This document shows positions 1-5,379 of a stretch of DNA of 5,742 bases, piece after piece. The first letter of the stretch is position 1; each line of letters starts with the position of its first letter. The notes below the pieces were generated by a model. The model was not told the DNA's origin and did no database searches. It saw nothing but the letters and a program-made list of their open reading frames with translations. The stretch covers positions 1 through 5,742 of the forward strand of contig CALPKD020000107.1 of the NCBI GenBank assembly GCA_943324055.2. Direction: 5' to 3'. The stretch comes from Chitinophaga pinensis. GTDB taxonomy: Bacteria; Bacteroidota; Bacteroidia; Chitinophagales; Chitinophagaceae. The translations under genes were made by a program, and so were the position numbers.

Positions 1-104
1 CGTAGTTGATAGCCAAAACAACTTTTGGTTCCTGTACCTGTACGATCGGTTTTTTGAGCCCCTTCGTCTAAAACATGTTGTAATAAAGTCAAGTATTGTT
101 GCAT
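1..104 (-). CDS. thyA: Thymidylate synthase ThyA, N-terminal fragment (cut by window edge)
   Basis: Cytoplasmic enzyme that methylates dUMP to dTMP using methylenetetrahydrofolate. Only the first 34 full codons are present; the gene runs off the left edge. Reading leftwards from ATG at 104 gives [15 protein letters not shown], then [18 protein letters not shown], which matches the N-terminus of classical ThyA (E. coli begins MKQYLELMQKVLDEG). Arg21 in the DRTGTGT loop is the arginine that contacts the dUMP phosphate in the E. coli enzyme. The ATG at 104 fits the family start exactly; an in-frame stop lies upstream at 129-131. It follows proline dehydrogenase on the same strand after 35 bases. 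A GGGGA stretch upstream is about 18 bases from the ATG, too far for a normal ribosome site. The box TAAATTGC (complement of 108-115) ends 3 bases before the start. Identity is firm although the catalytic Cys region is outside the window. Confidence 0.93.
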   Translation of the reverse strand, partial: MQQYLTLLQHVLDEGAQKTDRTGTGTKSCFGYQL

Positions 105-139
105 GCTGCAATTTACAACCAATCCCCTTTAGAGTAAAA

Positions 140-1342
140 TCATTTTTTTACTTTACGTCGAGCCAATTCGCGCCTAAGTAAACTCAATTCTCGGCTGGTT
201 TGTCCGCCAACACTTGTATTTTCCTCCGCCCTTCTCATTAAATAAGGAATCACGTCTTGTAACGGTCCAAAAGGCAAGTATTTGCTTACACTATATCCAG
301 CAGAGGCCATATTAAAAGTAATATGATCGCTCATACCATACAATTGCGAAAAATGTACATGGGGGTCGTTTTTATTCATCCCTTGTGCTTCCATCTTTTC
401 AACCACCTTCATATTACTTTGTTCATTATGAGAAGCCAAAACTAATGCAATAGATGCTGCATTTTTTAGGCAATAGGCAGCTGCTTCATTAAAGTCGGCA
501 TCTGTTGCATATTTGTCCAAATGAATTGGAGATGGATATCCTTTTTCAGTTGCACGTAACCGCTCTTTTTCCATATAGGCACCTCTCACTAATTTAGCGC
601 CTAATATAAATTTCCCTTCCTGTGCTAGCTTATGTGATAGCTGTAAAAAATGCAAGCGATCATTTCTGTATAACTGATAGGTATTATACACTACCGCTTT
701 TTCATTATTATAAACGGTCATTAATTCAATCACCAATCTATCAATCGGATCTTGAATCCAAGTTTCTTCCGCATCTATTAAAACACCAATACCTTTTTCA
801 CTTGCAACATCACAGATTGCGAACATTCTTTCCTTCACACGGCCCCATTCAGTATCCTCCGATTCGCTGTCATGTATTCCACTTCTTAATCTTGGCGCTT
901 CATTTAATTTTTCCAACAAATCCATGCTTGCAACACCTGTAATTTTAACACTCACAAACGGAATATTATCTTGCGTTGCAGCAAAATCAATTGCTTCTAT
1001 AATATGTTCTGTAACGCTATCAAAATTTTCTTCCCCCTCCTTCGCTTCCACTCCATAATCCAAAATTACTTGCACACCATAAGCACCCATTTGCTTGGTA
1101 ACACGAGCAGAATCTTCTAAAGTTTCACCACCAACAAATTGGTTAAAAATGGTACTACGCAGCAAACCGTTGATCGGGAATCCTGACTTCATTAATAGAG
1201 GCGTAATCTTAGTTCCAATTGAAACAATCAATGGACTTTGTATCACACTAAATAAAAATTTTGCTTTTTTTAAATCTGTTGTAGACTTATATGCAAACGC
1301 ATTTTGGGTATTTTCTAAAGATAGGTTCATGCTAACGTTCAT
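140..1342 (-). CDS. Proline dehydrogenase, monofunctional, mitochondrial-like type
   Basis: FAD enzyme oxidising L-proline to pyrroline-5-carboxylate, the first step of proline use as carbon and nitrogen source. The protein is 400 residues and holds only the PRODH (beta/alpha)8 barrel; the P5C dehydrogenase half of PutA is absent and must be encoded elsewhere. Visible motifs are VKITG (132-136), DAEE (190-193), KLVRGAYMEKER (250-261), ASHNE (303-307), QLYGMSDH (333-340), KYLPFGPL (354-361) and YLMRRAEEN (367-375). Arg370/Arg371 correspond to the pair that binds the proline carboxylate in E. coli PutA (R555/R556), and Tyr355 and Tyr367 to its Y540 and Y552. The motif wording resembles animal PRODH more than PutA. 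The tail is very basic (RRKVKK). Two starts are possible: ATG at 1342, or M5 at 1330, which fits better if the promoter-like site at 1351-1381 is real. It lies between the SDR and thyA on the same strand. No signal peptide is seen. Confidence 0.93.
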   Translation of the reverse strand: MNVSMNLSLENTQNAFAYKSTTDLKKAKFLFSVIQSPLIVSIGTKITPLLMKSGFPINGLLRSTIFNQFVGGETLEDSARVTKQMGAYGVQVILDYGVEAKEGEENFDSVTEHIIEAIDFAATQDNIPFVSVKITGVASMDLLEKLNEAPRLRSGIHDSESEDTEWGRVKERMFAICDVASEKGIGVLIDAEETWIQDPIDRLVIELMTVYNNEKAVVYNTYQLYRNDRLHFLQLSHKLAQEGKFILGAKLVRGAYMEKERLRATEKGYPSPIHLDKYATDADFNEAAAYCLKNAASIALVLASHNEQSNMKVVEKMEAQGMNKNDPHVHFSQLYGMSDHITFNMASAGYSVSKYLPFGPLQDVIPYLMRRAEENTSVGGQTSRELSLLRRELARRKVKK

Positions 1343-1350
1343 TCGTATTG

Positions 1351-1381
1351 CAAATATCGGTACTTAGGCTTAAATCACAAA
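1351..1381 (-). promoter_or_regulatory. Possible Bacteroidota-type promoter for proline dehydrogenase
   Basis: On the minus strand TTTG (complement of 1378-1381) is followed after exactly 19 bases by GATATTTG (complement of 1351-1358). The Bacteroidota consensus is TTTG or TTG, about 19 bases, then TAnnTTTG, so only the first base of the -7 box differs. It fills most of the 51-base gap between the SDR stop and the PRODH start. Transcription would begin around 1344-1346, leaving almost no leader before ATG 1342 and about 15 bases before ATG 1330. Inference from pattern only. Confidence 0.4.
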
Positions 1382-1393
1382 GGATTCAACCTA

Positions 1394-2110
1394 CTATATT
1401 GCTTGGTGATTAAAAGGTTGGATAACCATTTCACTTACCACACCAGAGATGGGTTGTTGGCATAAAAACCAAATGGATTTAGCAGCTTCCTCGGACTGAA
1501 TCATTTTATCTCTTTGTACCCTTAAATTGATCGTATCCCAAAATGGAGAATCTACGCCTCCTAGGTAAACTTGTGTAATTCTAATCTCTGTTCTTTTCAA
1601 TTCCTCTCTTATGGATTGCATCATCCCTACTAAGGCATATTTACTGGCACAATACGCAGCAGCGCCGGCCATCGGTACCTTACCTAAGATGCCTGGAATA
1701 TTAATGATGAGTCCCTTTTTCACTTCCATCATCTTGGGCAAAATAGCTTTTACTACTTCAAAAGTGCTCATTACATTTACTTGAAATGAATTTTGCATAT
1801 CGGCTGTTGTCAATTGATCCAAGGGCTTAATCAACCCAATACCAGCGGCATTGATAAATATATCAAATGGCGTTTCAATCAATCCCACATTTTGTGCAAA
1901 ATTATGAACAGAAACAGCGTCCGCTAAGTCCACTTGAAGCAACTGATCTGAAGGAATTTGACAAGTGCCGGCTAGCTCGGCTAGTTTTGGCAAACTACGT
2001 CCTGCAATCCAAACCAATGCACCACTTTTTTGAAGTAAGGATACCAAATGTGAGCCGATTCCTCCAGTTGCCCCCAACACCAATACACGCTTATTTTTTA
2101 AAGTTTCCAT
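1394..2110 (-). CDS. Short-chain dehydrogenase/reductase (SDR) lacking the catalytic Ser
   Basis: A 238-residue classical-SDR fold protein, a soluble NAD(P)-dependent oxidoreductase of unknown substrate. The Rossmann glycine motif is GATGGIG (13-19). The second strand ends in AGRS with Arg38, which suggests NADPH preference. Asp61 (VDL) should contact the adenine and NAAG is at 87-90. The helix-4 Asn is Asn112 and the YxxxK pair is Tyr153/Lys157 in YCASKYAL. The catalytic Ser normally lies 13 residues before the Tyr; here that position is Gly140, within INIPGILGK, where FabG has IGS. The codon is GGC (complement of 1691-1693). The C-terminal part (SEMVIQPFNHQAI) matches the usual final strand and ends at normal SDR length. 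ATG 2110 places the glycine motif at the expected distance. The gene diverges from the epimerase and leads into proline dehydrogenase after 51 bases. The family is certain; the reaction is not. Confidence 0.88.
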   Translation of the reverse strand: METLKNKRVLVLGATGGIGSHLVSLLQKSGALVWIAGRSLPKLAELAGTCQIPSDQLLQVDLADAVSVHNFAQNVGLIETPFDIFINAAGIGLIKPLDQLTTADMQNSFQVNVMSTFEVVKAILPKMMEVKKGLIINIPGILGKVPMAGAAAYCASKYALVGMMQSIREELKRTEIRITQVYLGGVDSPFWDTINLRVQRDKMIQSEEAAKSIWFLCQQPISGVVSEMVIQPFNHQAI

Positions 2111-2153
2111 ATTTCTATTTTTTATATAACAATGAAGTGAACCTATTGTTTAG

Positions 2154-2185
2154 CAAAACGATGTAAATTTACAGAAGACCCCAAA
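2154..2185 (-). promoter_or_regulatory. Weak promoter candidate for the SDR gene
   Basis: On the minus strand TTTG (complement of 2182-2185) precedes TCGTTTTG (complement of 2154-2161) by 20 bases, one mismatch from TAnnTTTG. It would leave a leader of about 35-40 bases before ATG 2110. The palindrome at 2162-2173 lies between the two boxes. In AT-rich DNA such a match can arise by chance. Confidence 0.22.
2162..2173. repeat. Perfect 12-base palindrome in the SDR/epimerase divergent gap
   Basis: TGTAAATTTACA reads identically on both strands and sits mid-gap, 51 bases from the SDR start and 32 bases from the epimerase start. Its core TAAATTTA (2164-2171) is also one base from the Bacteroidota -7 box, read rightwards, and would give the epimerase a leader of about 30 bases. 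It could be an operator for a dimeric regulator, a promoter element, or a chance AT-rich palindrome. No regulator gene is next to it. Confidence 0.35.
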
Positions 2186-2205
2186 TTGTTTTTTATATAG
2201 TAATT

Positions 2206-3303
2206 ATGAAAATAGTAAATACCGAAATATATCTTTTTAAGATTCCAATGATCCCCTTTACCATTGCTACAGGTACCATGGAATTTGCACAAAATGTGTT
2301 GATAAAGATTCATACAAACGAAGGCATTATTGGTTTAGGAGAATGTTCCGCCTTTCCGATGATTGTTGGAGAGACGCAATTAAGTTGCTATCACTTAGCA
2401 AAAGATTTTGCTGCTTTTTGGAAGGGAAAGAACCCCCTAGAAAGGACCGAGCGATTAGCAGAACTTGACCATATTATTGCAGGTAATTATACAGCTAAAA
2501 GTGCCTTTGACATGGCCTTGTATGATATTGCCGCAAAAGTAGCCAACCAACCCTTGTATGCTTATTTGGGTGGACACCAAAAGGCCATCGAATCCGACTT
2601 AACCATTGGCATTGACACACCCGAAAATATGGCTGCACAAGCCATCGAATTTGTTTCAAAAGGAGTTCGTATTATAAAAGTAAAACTAGGGAAACATTCT
2701 ACACAAGACATCGACAGAATCAGGCAAATTAGAGCAGCGATTGGCATGGATATTAAAATAAGGATTGATGCAAATCAAGGTTGGTCACCCGCAGATGCAC
2801 TGCATGTTTTAACCGGACTCGCTCCCTATCAAATAGAATTTTGCGAACAACCGATGCATAAATATTATGATGATTATTTACCTGGATTATGTGCAAAATC
2901 GCCCATCTCAATCATGGCGGACGAATCCGTTTTCACACATCATGATGCACGAAAATTAATTGCACAAAAAGCGTGTCACTCCATCAATATTAAATTTTCA
3001 AAAAGTGGAGGCATACAGGAAGCAATTAAAATTCATGACTTAGCTGCAGCAAACAACATCCCCTGTATGATGGGTGGCATGCTAGAAAGCCGTTTAGCAT
3101 TGAGTGCAAAAATGCATTTTGCAATGGCACATGACAATGTGAAATTCTATGATATGGATACTTGTTTACTAGGACATTTAGCTGATCCTATTATTGGAGG
3201 TGTGCAGTTCTCTCAAATGAATCTGAGTATCAGTGATGCTCCAGGAATTGGCGCAGAGGTAGATGCAGCTTACCTTTCAAAACTTGAAAGCTGCGTTATA
3301 TAA
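2206..3303 (+). CDS. Dipeptide epimerase (enolase superfamily, MLE subgroup)
   Basis: A 365-residue Mg-dependent enzyme that should epimerise a dipeptide at the C-terminal residue through an enolate. The family includes L-Ala-D/L-Glu epimerases of murein peptide recycling and relatives with other dipeptide specificities. An N-terminal capping domain (about 1-125) precedes the barrel. The acid/base lysines are Lys160 (KVK, 158-160) and Lys263 (NIK). The Mg ligands are Asp188 (RIDANQGW), Glu214 (EQP) and Asp239 (ADES). The DxD that holds the dipeptide amino group is Asp316/Asp318 (YDMD), which separates it from muconate cycloisomerases and o-succinylbenzoate synthases. The position equal to B. 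subtilis Arg24, which binds the Glu side chain, is Gly23, so a non-Glu substrate is likely. No murein-recycling partner is nearby. The start MKIVNTEIYLFKIP fits the family. The thioesterase follows after 23 bases. Specificity is inferred, not shown. Confidence 0.87.
   Translation: MKIVNTEIYLFKIPMIPFTIATGTMEFAQNVLIKIHTNEGIIGLGECSAFPMIVGETQLSCYHLAKDFAAFWKGKNPLERTERLAELDHIIAGNYTAKSAFDMALYDIAAKVANQPLYAYLGGHQKAIESDLTIGIDTPENMAAQAIEFVSKGVRIIKVKLGKHSTQDIDRIRQIRAAIGMDIKIRIDANQGWSPADALHVLTGLAPYQIEFCEQPMHKYYDDYLPGLCAKSPISIMADESVFTHHDARKLIAQKACHSINIKFSKSGGIQEAIKIHDLAAANNIPCMMGGMLESRLALSAKMHFAMAHDNVKFYDMDTCLLGHLADPIIGGVQFSQMNLSISDAPGIGAEVDAAYLSKLESCVI
3274..3290 (+). repeat. Hairpin at the 3' end of the epimerase gene
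   Basis: CTTTCAA (3274-3280) and TTGAAAG (3284-3290) form a perfect 7-base stem around the loop AAC, and GCAG (3265-3268) with CTGC (3291-3294) can extend it by four pairs across a 5-base bulge. It lies inside the last coding codons and no T-run follows, so it is not a convincing terminator. It may slow decay or partly separate the epimerase from the thioesterase. Confidence 0.25.
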
Positions 3304-3310
3304 TAGATTG

Positions 3311-3318
3311 TATCTTTA
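3311..3318 (+). promoter_or_regulatory. Possible -7 box upstream of the thioesterase gene
   Basis: TATCTTTA followed by C differs from TAnnTTTG only in its last base. It ends 8 bases before the ATG at 3327, so a transcript from it would have almost no leader. No TTTG is present at the ideal 19-base spacing; the nearest is CTTG at 3283-3286, 24 bases away. The gene could equally be read through from the epimerase. Confidence 0.28.
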
Positions 3319-3326
3319 CTTTACAA

Positions 3327-3851
3327 ATGAAAAATATGGAAGCGAGAAAAGCGAAAGATTCTTTTACTACAATGAATGAGTTGGTCTTACCCAATGACAC
3401 CAATACTTTTGGCGACTTGATGGGCGGAAAGCTAATGTACTGGATGGATATTGCTGCCTACTTATCGGCTGCCAAGCATTGTAATTCAGCTTGCATGACC
3501 GCTTCGGTAGATAATCTTAGTTTTAAGACGCCCATAAAATTAGGCAATGTAATTTGCATTGAAGCCTGTGTGACTAGAGCTTTTACTACTTCTATGGAAA
3601 TTCATTTGAAAGTTTGGAATCAGAATATGATCACACAATCTAGAGCATTAAGCAATGAGGCATTTTTTACCTTTGTTGCATTAGACGAAAACAAACACCC
3701 TAAGCAAGTGCCTGCAATTATTGCAGAATCTGAAGAGGAAATAAAATATTACGATGGTGCTTTAAGAAGAAGGCAATTGCGATTGATTTTATCTGGAAAG
3801 ATGAAACCAGATGATGCTACCGAATTAAAGGCTTTTTTCTCCCACGACTAA
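3327..3851 (+). CDS. Acyl-CoA thioesterase, hotdog fold (YciA/ACOT type)
   Basis: Hydrolyses acyl-CoA to free fatty acid and CoA in the cytoplasm; the chain length preferred here is unknown. The protein is 174 residues with a single hotdog domain (about 13-130). The signature LPNDTNTFGDLMGGKLMYWMD (20-41) carries Asn26 and Asp41, and Asp41 aligns with the catalytic Asp of YciA. TASVDNLSFKTPIKLGNV (58-75) and the strand around TTSMEIHLKVW (87-97) match the nucleotide-binding and dimer regions of the family. A charged C-terminal helical tail (about 135-174, with RRRQLR) follows. ATG 3327 is the first start; ATG 3336 (M4) is an alternative. It follows the epimerase after 23 bases. Its TAA overlaps the stop of the convergent acyltransferase gene. 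A role in acyl-CoA pool control beside the acyltransferase is plausible but unproven. Confidence 0.9.
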   Translation: MKNMEARKAKDSFTTMNELVLPNDTNTFGDLMGGKLMYWMDIAAYLSAAKHCNSACMTASVDNLSFKTPIKLGNVICIEACVTRAFTTSMEIHLKVWNQNMITQSRALSNEAFFTFVALDENKHPKQVPAIIAESEEEIKYYDGALRRRQLRLILSGKMKPDDATELKAFFSHD

Positions 3852-4612
3852 ACCGTCTCTTTCAAAGCATGGTGCTTGCCCTTATGCATGAACTCCTTGC
3901 TTTGCTCAATACCATCCATGATTTGATCTAAAATGGTATCTACTGAATCATTGTAATCAATGTCCAGGGGTGCTTTAAACCGAATGGTCAATGGAGTACC
4001 TACTTTCTTAAAAGTCAACCCTTTTTTAGTAAATGCTCTCCAAAAACCGTTAATAACTACTGGCACAACCACTGGCTTATTGTTCTTAATAATATGCGCA
4101 GTTCCTTTTCGACCTGGCGCAAATGGCTTGGTAGTTCCTTGCGGGAAGGTAATCACCCAACTCTTAGTCAAGGCTTGGTCAATTTTTTGGGTATCTACCA
4201 CATCTCTATCTCTTTTAACATCCTGCCCTTCAGCTCTCCAAGTTCTTTTTACAGTTAGTGCTCCCCCTAATTTAAATAGGCGAGTGAGCCAGCTGCTATT
4301 CATTGTTTCTTCGGCAGCAACGAAATAGACATTCGTAAAAGGATTCAATAGATAATAGGGGATTCCCAGCCTGTTGTTTTTATGCCATTTAACTGCACAA
4401 AATATATGTACAAATGCAATAACGTCTCCAAAGTAGGTTTGATGGTTGCTTACAAATAAAACGTTTTTCTTGGGCAGGTCCTGCAAATGCTCCGTCCCTT
4501 CAATACTAACGGTATTGAATAATGCTAGACCTGGGTAAGTTAACAAACCAACGATGCCGTACACGAATGAACGGAAAATTCGAATATGTTTTATACGATC
4601 CAATACGCGCAT
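3848..4612 (-). CDS. PlsC-like lysophospholipid acyltransferase with variant motifs
   Basis: A 254-residue member of the LPLAT/AGPAT superfamily, likely transferring an acyl chain to a lysophospholipid, 1-acylglycerol-3-phosphate or another lipid acceptor at the inner face of the membrane. A hydrophobic N-terminal segment (about 16-33) should anchor it. Motif I is SNHQTYFGD (55-63): His57 is present, but five residues rather than four separate it from Asp63. Motif II is GGALTVKR with Arg123. Motif III is FPQGT (156-160), with Gln in place of the usual Glu and Thr161 in place of the usual Arg, followed by the Gly/Arg/Lys-rich KPFAPGRKG. Motif IV is VVVPVVINGF (181-190). ATG 4612 is preceded by TAAGG directly against the start, too close for a normal ribosome site. 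TATCTTGC (complement of 4636-4643) is a weak -7 candidate. The fold is firm; the acceptor is unknown, and phosphatidic acid synthesis should not be assumed. Confidence 0.85.
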   Translation of the reverse strand: MRVLDRIKHIRIFRSFVYGIVGLLTYPGLALFNTVSIEGTEHLQDLPKKNVLFVSNHQTYFGDVIAFVHIFCAVKWHKNNRLGIPYYLLNPFTNVYFVAAEETMNSSWLTRLFKLGGALTVKRTWRAEGQDVKRDRDVVDTQKIDQALTKSWVITFPQGTTKPFAPGRKGTAHIIKNNKPVVVPVVINGFWRAFTKKGLTFKKVGTPLTIRFKAPLDIDYNDSVDTILDQIMDGIEQSKEFMHKGKHHALKETV

Positions 4613-4688
4613 CCTTAGTCAGAGTTGTTAGACCTGCAAGATAGCACATAAAATCTTACCATAATAACGGTGTTTAACCAACAAATTG

Positions 4689-4696
4689 TACCTTTA
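4689..4696 (+). promoter_or_regulatory. Possible -7 box directly before the HAD phosphatase start
   Basis: TACCTTTA differs from TAnnTTTG in the last base only and ends 3 bases before ATG 4700. If used, the mRNA would be leaderless or nearly so, and translation from GTG 4670 would be impossible on that transcript. No TTTG or TTG is seen at the expected upstream spacing, which weakens the call. Confidence 0.28.
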
Positions 4697-4699
4697 GAC

Positions 4700-5362
4700 A
4701 TGAGTAAATCCGCCGTTATTTTCGATATAGATGGTTTATTAATCAATAGTGAGCCCCTTTGGAACAAAGCCGCAAATGAGGTGTTTAGGCAATACGGGAT
4801 TTTACTGACCGAAGCTCAATATGCGATTACTACCGGTCTACGTTCTAAGGAATTTGTAGCTTATTGGCTTCATCAACATAAAATACCCGCTAGCGAATTT
4901 GACAGAGCTGAAAAAAAGCTACTTGACTCGGCTTTAACGCTGATTGACCAAGAAGCAACTTTGATGCCTGGGGTGGAGCATATTTTTGAATTTTTCTTAC
5001 AAAAGGATTTTAAAATGGGGTTAGCTACCTCATCCCCTATTGGTTTAATTGAATGGGTTAAAGATAAATTAGGTATCCGAAGCTTTATACACGCGAGCGC
5101 CTCTGCACAGGAAATGACTTACGCCAAACCGCATCCTCAAGTATACTTAGAATGTGCCGCTAAAATGCATACTTCCCCCTTGGCTTGTATCTGTTTTGAA
5201 GATTCCTTTTATGGAATGATTGCTGCAAAAGCAGCTAGAATGACTTGTGTTGTAGTTCCCTCTCAGGACCACTTGAAGCTAGAACATTGGGGGGCCGCCG
5301 ACTTGAAACTATCTTCTCTGCAAAACTTTGGCGCATTACATCTTAATATGCTCAATAATTAA
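4700..5362 (+). CDS. HAD-family sugar phosphatase, YniC/HxpB-like
   Basis: A 220-residue soluble Mg-dependent phosphatase of HAD subfamily I with a helical cap. Motif I is FDIDGLL, with nucleophile Asp9 and acid/base Asp11. Motif II is ATSSP (Thr110-Ser112), motif III is Lys143 in YAKPHPQVYL, and motif IV is Glu167/Asp168 in FEDSFYGM. The cap lies at about 17-85. Several stretches match E. coli YniC (HxpB), a 2-deoxyglucose-6-phosphate phosphatase active on hexitol and sugar phosphates: GLRSKEFVAYW, PHPQVYLECAAKM, GMIAAKAARM and ADLKLSSL. A beta-phosphoglucomutase is less likely because these match the phosphatase branch better. The start is taken as ATG 4700, which gives MSKSAVIFDIDG as in relatives; a GTG at 4670 in frame would add ten unmatched residues over a promoter-like box. 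It is divergent from the acyltransferase and 17 bases before the prenyl synthase. The exact substrate is unknown. Confidence 0.88.
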   Translation: MSKSAVIFDIDGLLINSEPLWNKAANEVFRQYGILLTEAQYAITTGLRSKEFVAYWLHQHKIPASEFDRAEKKLLDSALTLIDQEATLMPGVEHIFEFFLQKDFKMGLATSSPIGLIEWVKDKLGIRSFIHASASAQEMTYAKPHPQVYLECAAKMHTSPLACICFEDSFYGMIAAKAARMTCVVVPSQDHLKLEHWGAADLKLSSLQNFGALHLNMLNN

Positions 5363-5379
5363 ATTAAATTGCAAGTCGC

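Noticed and set aside
119..130. AAAGGGGATTGG upstream of thyA as a Shine-Dalgarno site
   Set aside because: The purine run ends about 18 bases before the ATG, too far, and such sites are not generally used in Bacteroidota.
622..942. Rightward open frame of 106 codons inside the proline dehydrogenase gene
   Set aside because: It is antisense to a well-conserved enzyme, rich in His/Leu/Phe as expected from a shadow frame, with no recognisable domain.
1095..1367. Rightward open frame of 90 codons antisense to the start of proline dehydrogenase
   Set aside because: It overlaps conserved PRODH codons and the candidate promoter, and shows no family resemblance.
1867..2166. Rightward open frame antisense to the SDR N-terminus
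   Set aside because: It lies opposite the Rossmann motif codons; its composition and lack of motifs mark it as a shadow.
2562..2747. Leftward 61-codon frame inside the epimerase gene
   Set aside because: It is opposite the KxK region of the epimerase; Cys/Pro-rich shadow with no support.
2206..3851. Epimerase and thioesterase as a dedicated two-gene pathway
   Set aside because: Spacing allows co-transcription, but the substrates (dipeptides and acyl-CoA) share no known pathway, so no functional system is claimed.
3865..3877. Small hairpin AAGCA-TGG-TGCTT near the convergent stops, considered as a terminator
   Set aside because: The stem is only five pairs, it lies in acyltransferase coding sequence, and no T-run follows on either strand.
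3960..4328. Rightward 122-codon frame antisense to the acyltransferase
   Set aside because: The acyltransferase frame on the other strand carries all four family motifs; this frame has none.
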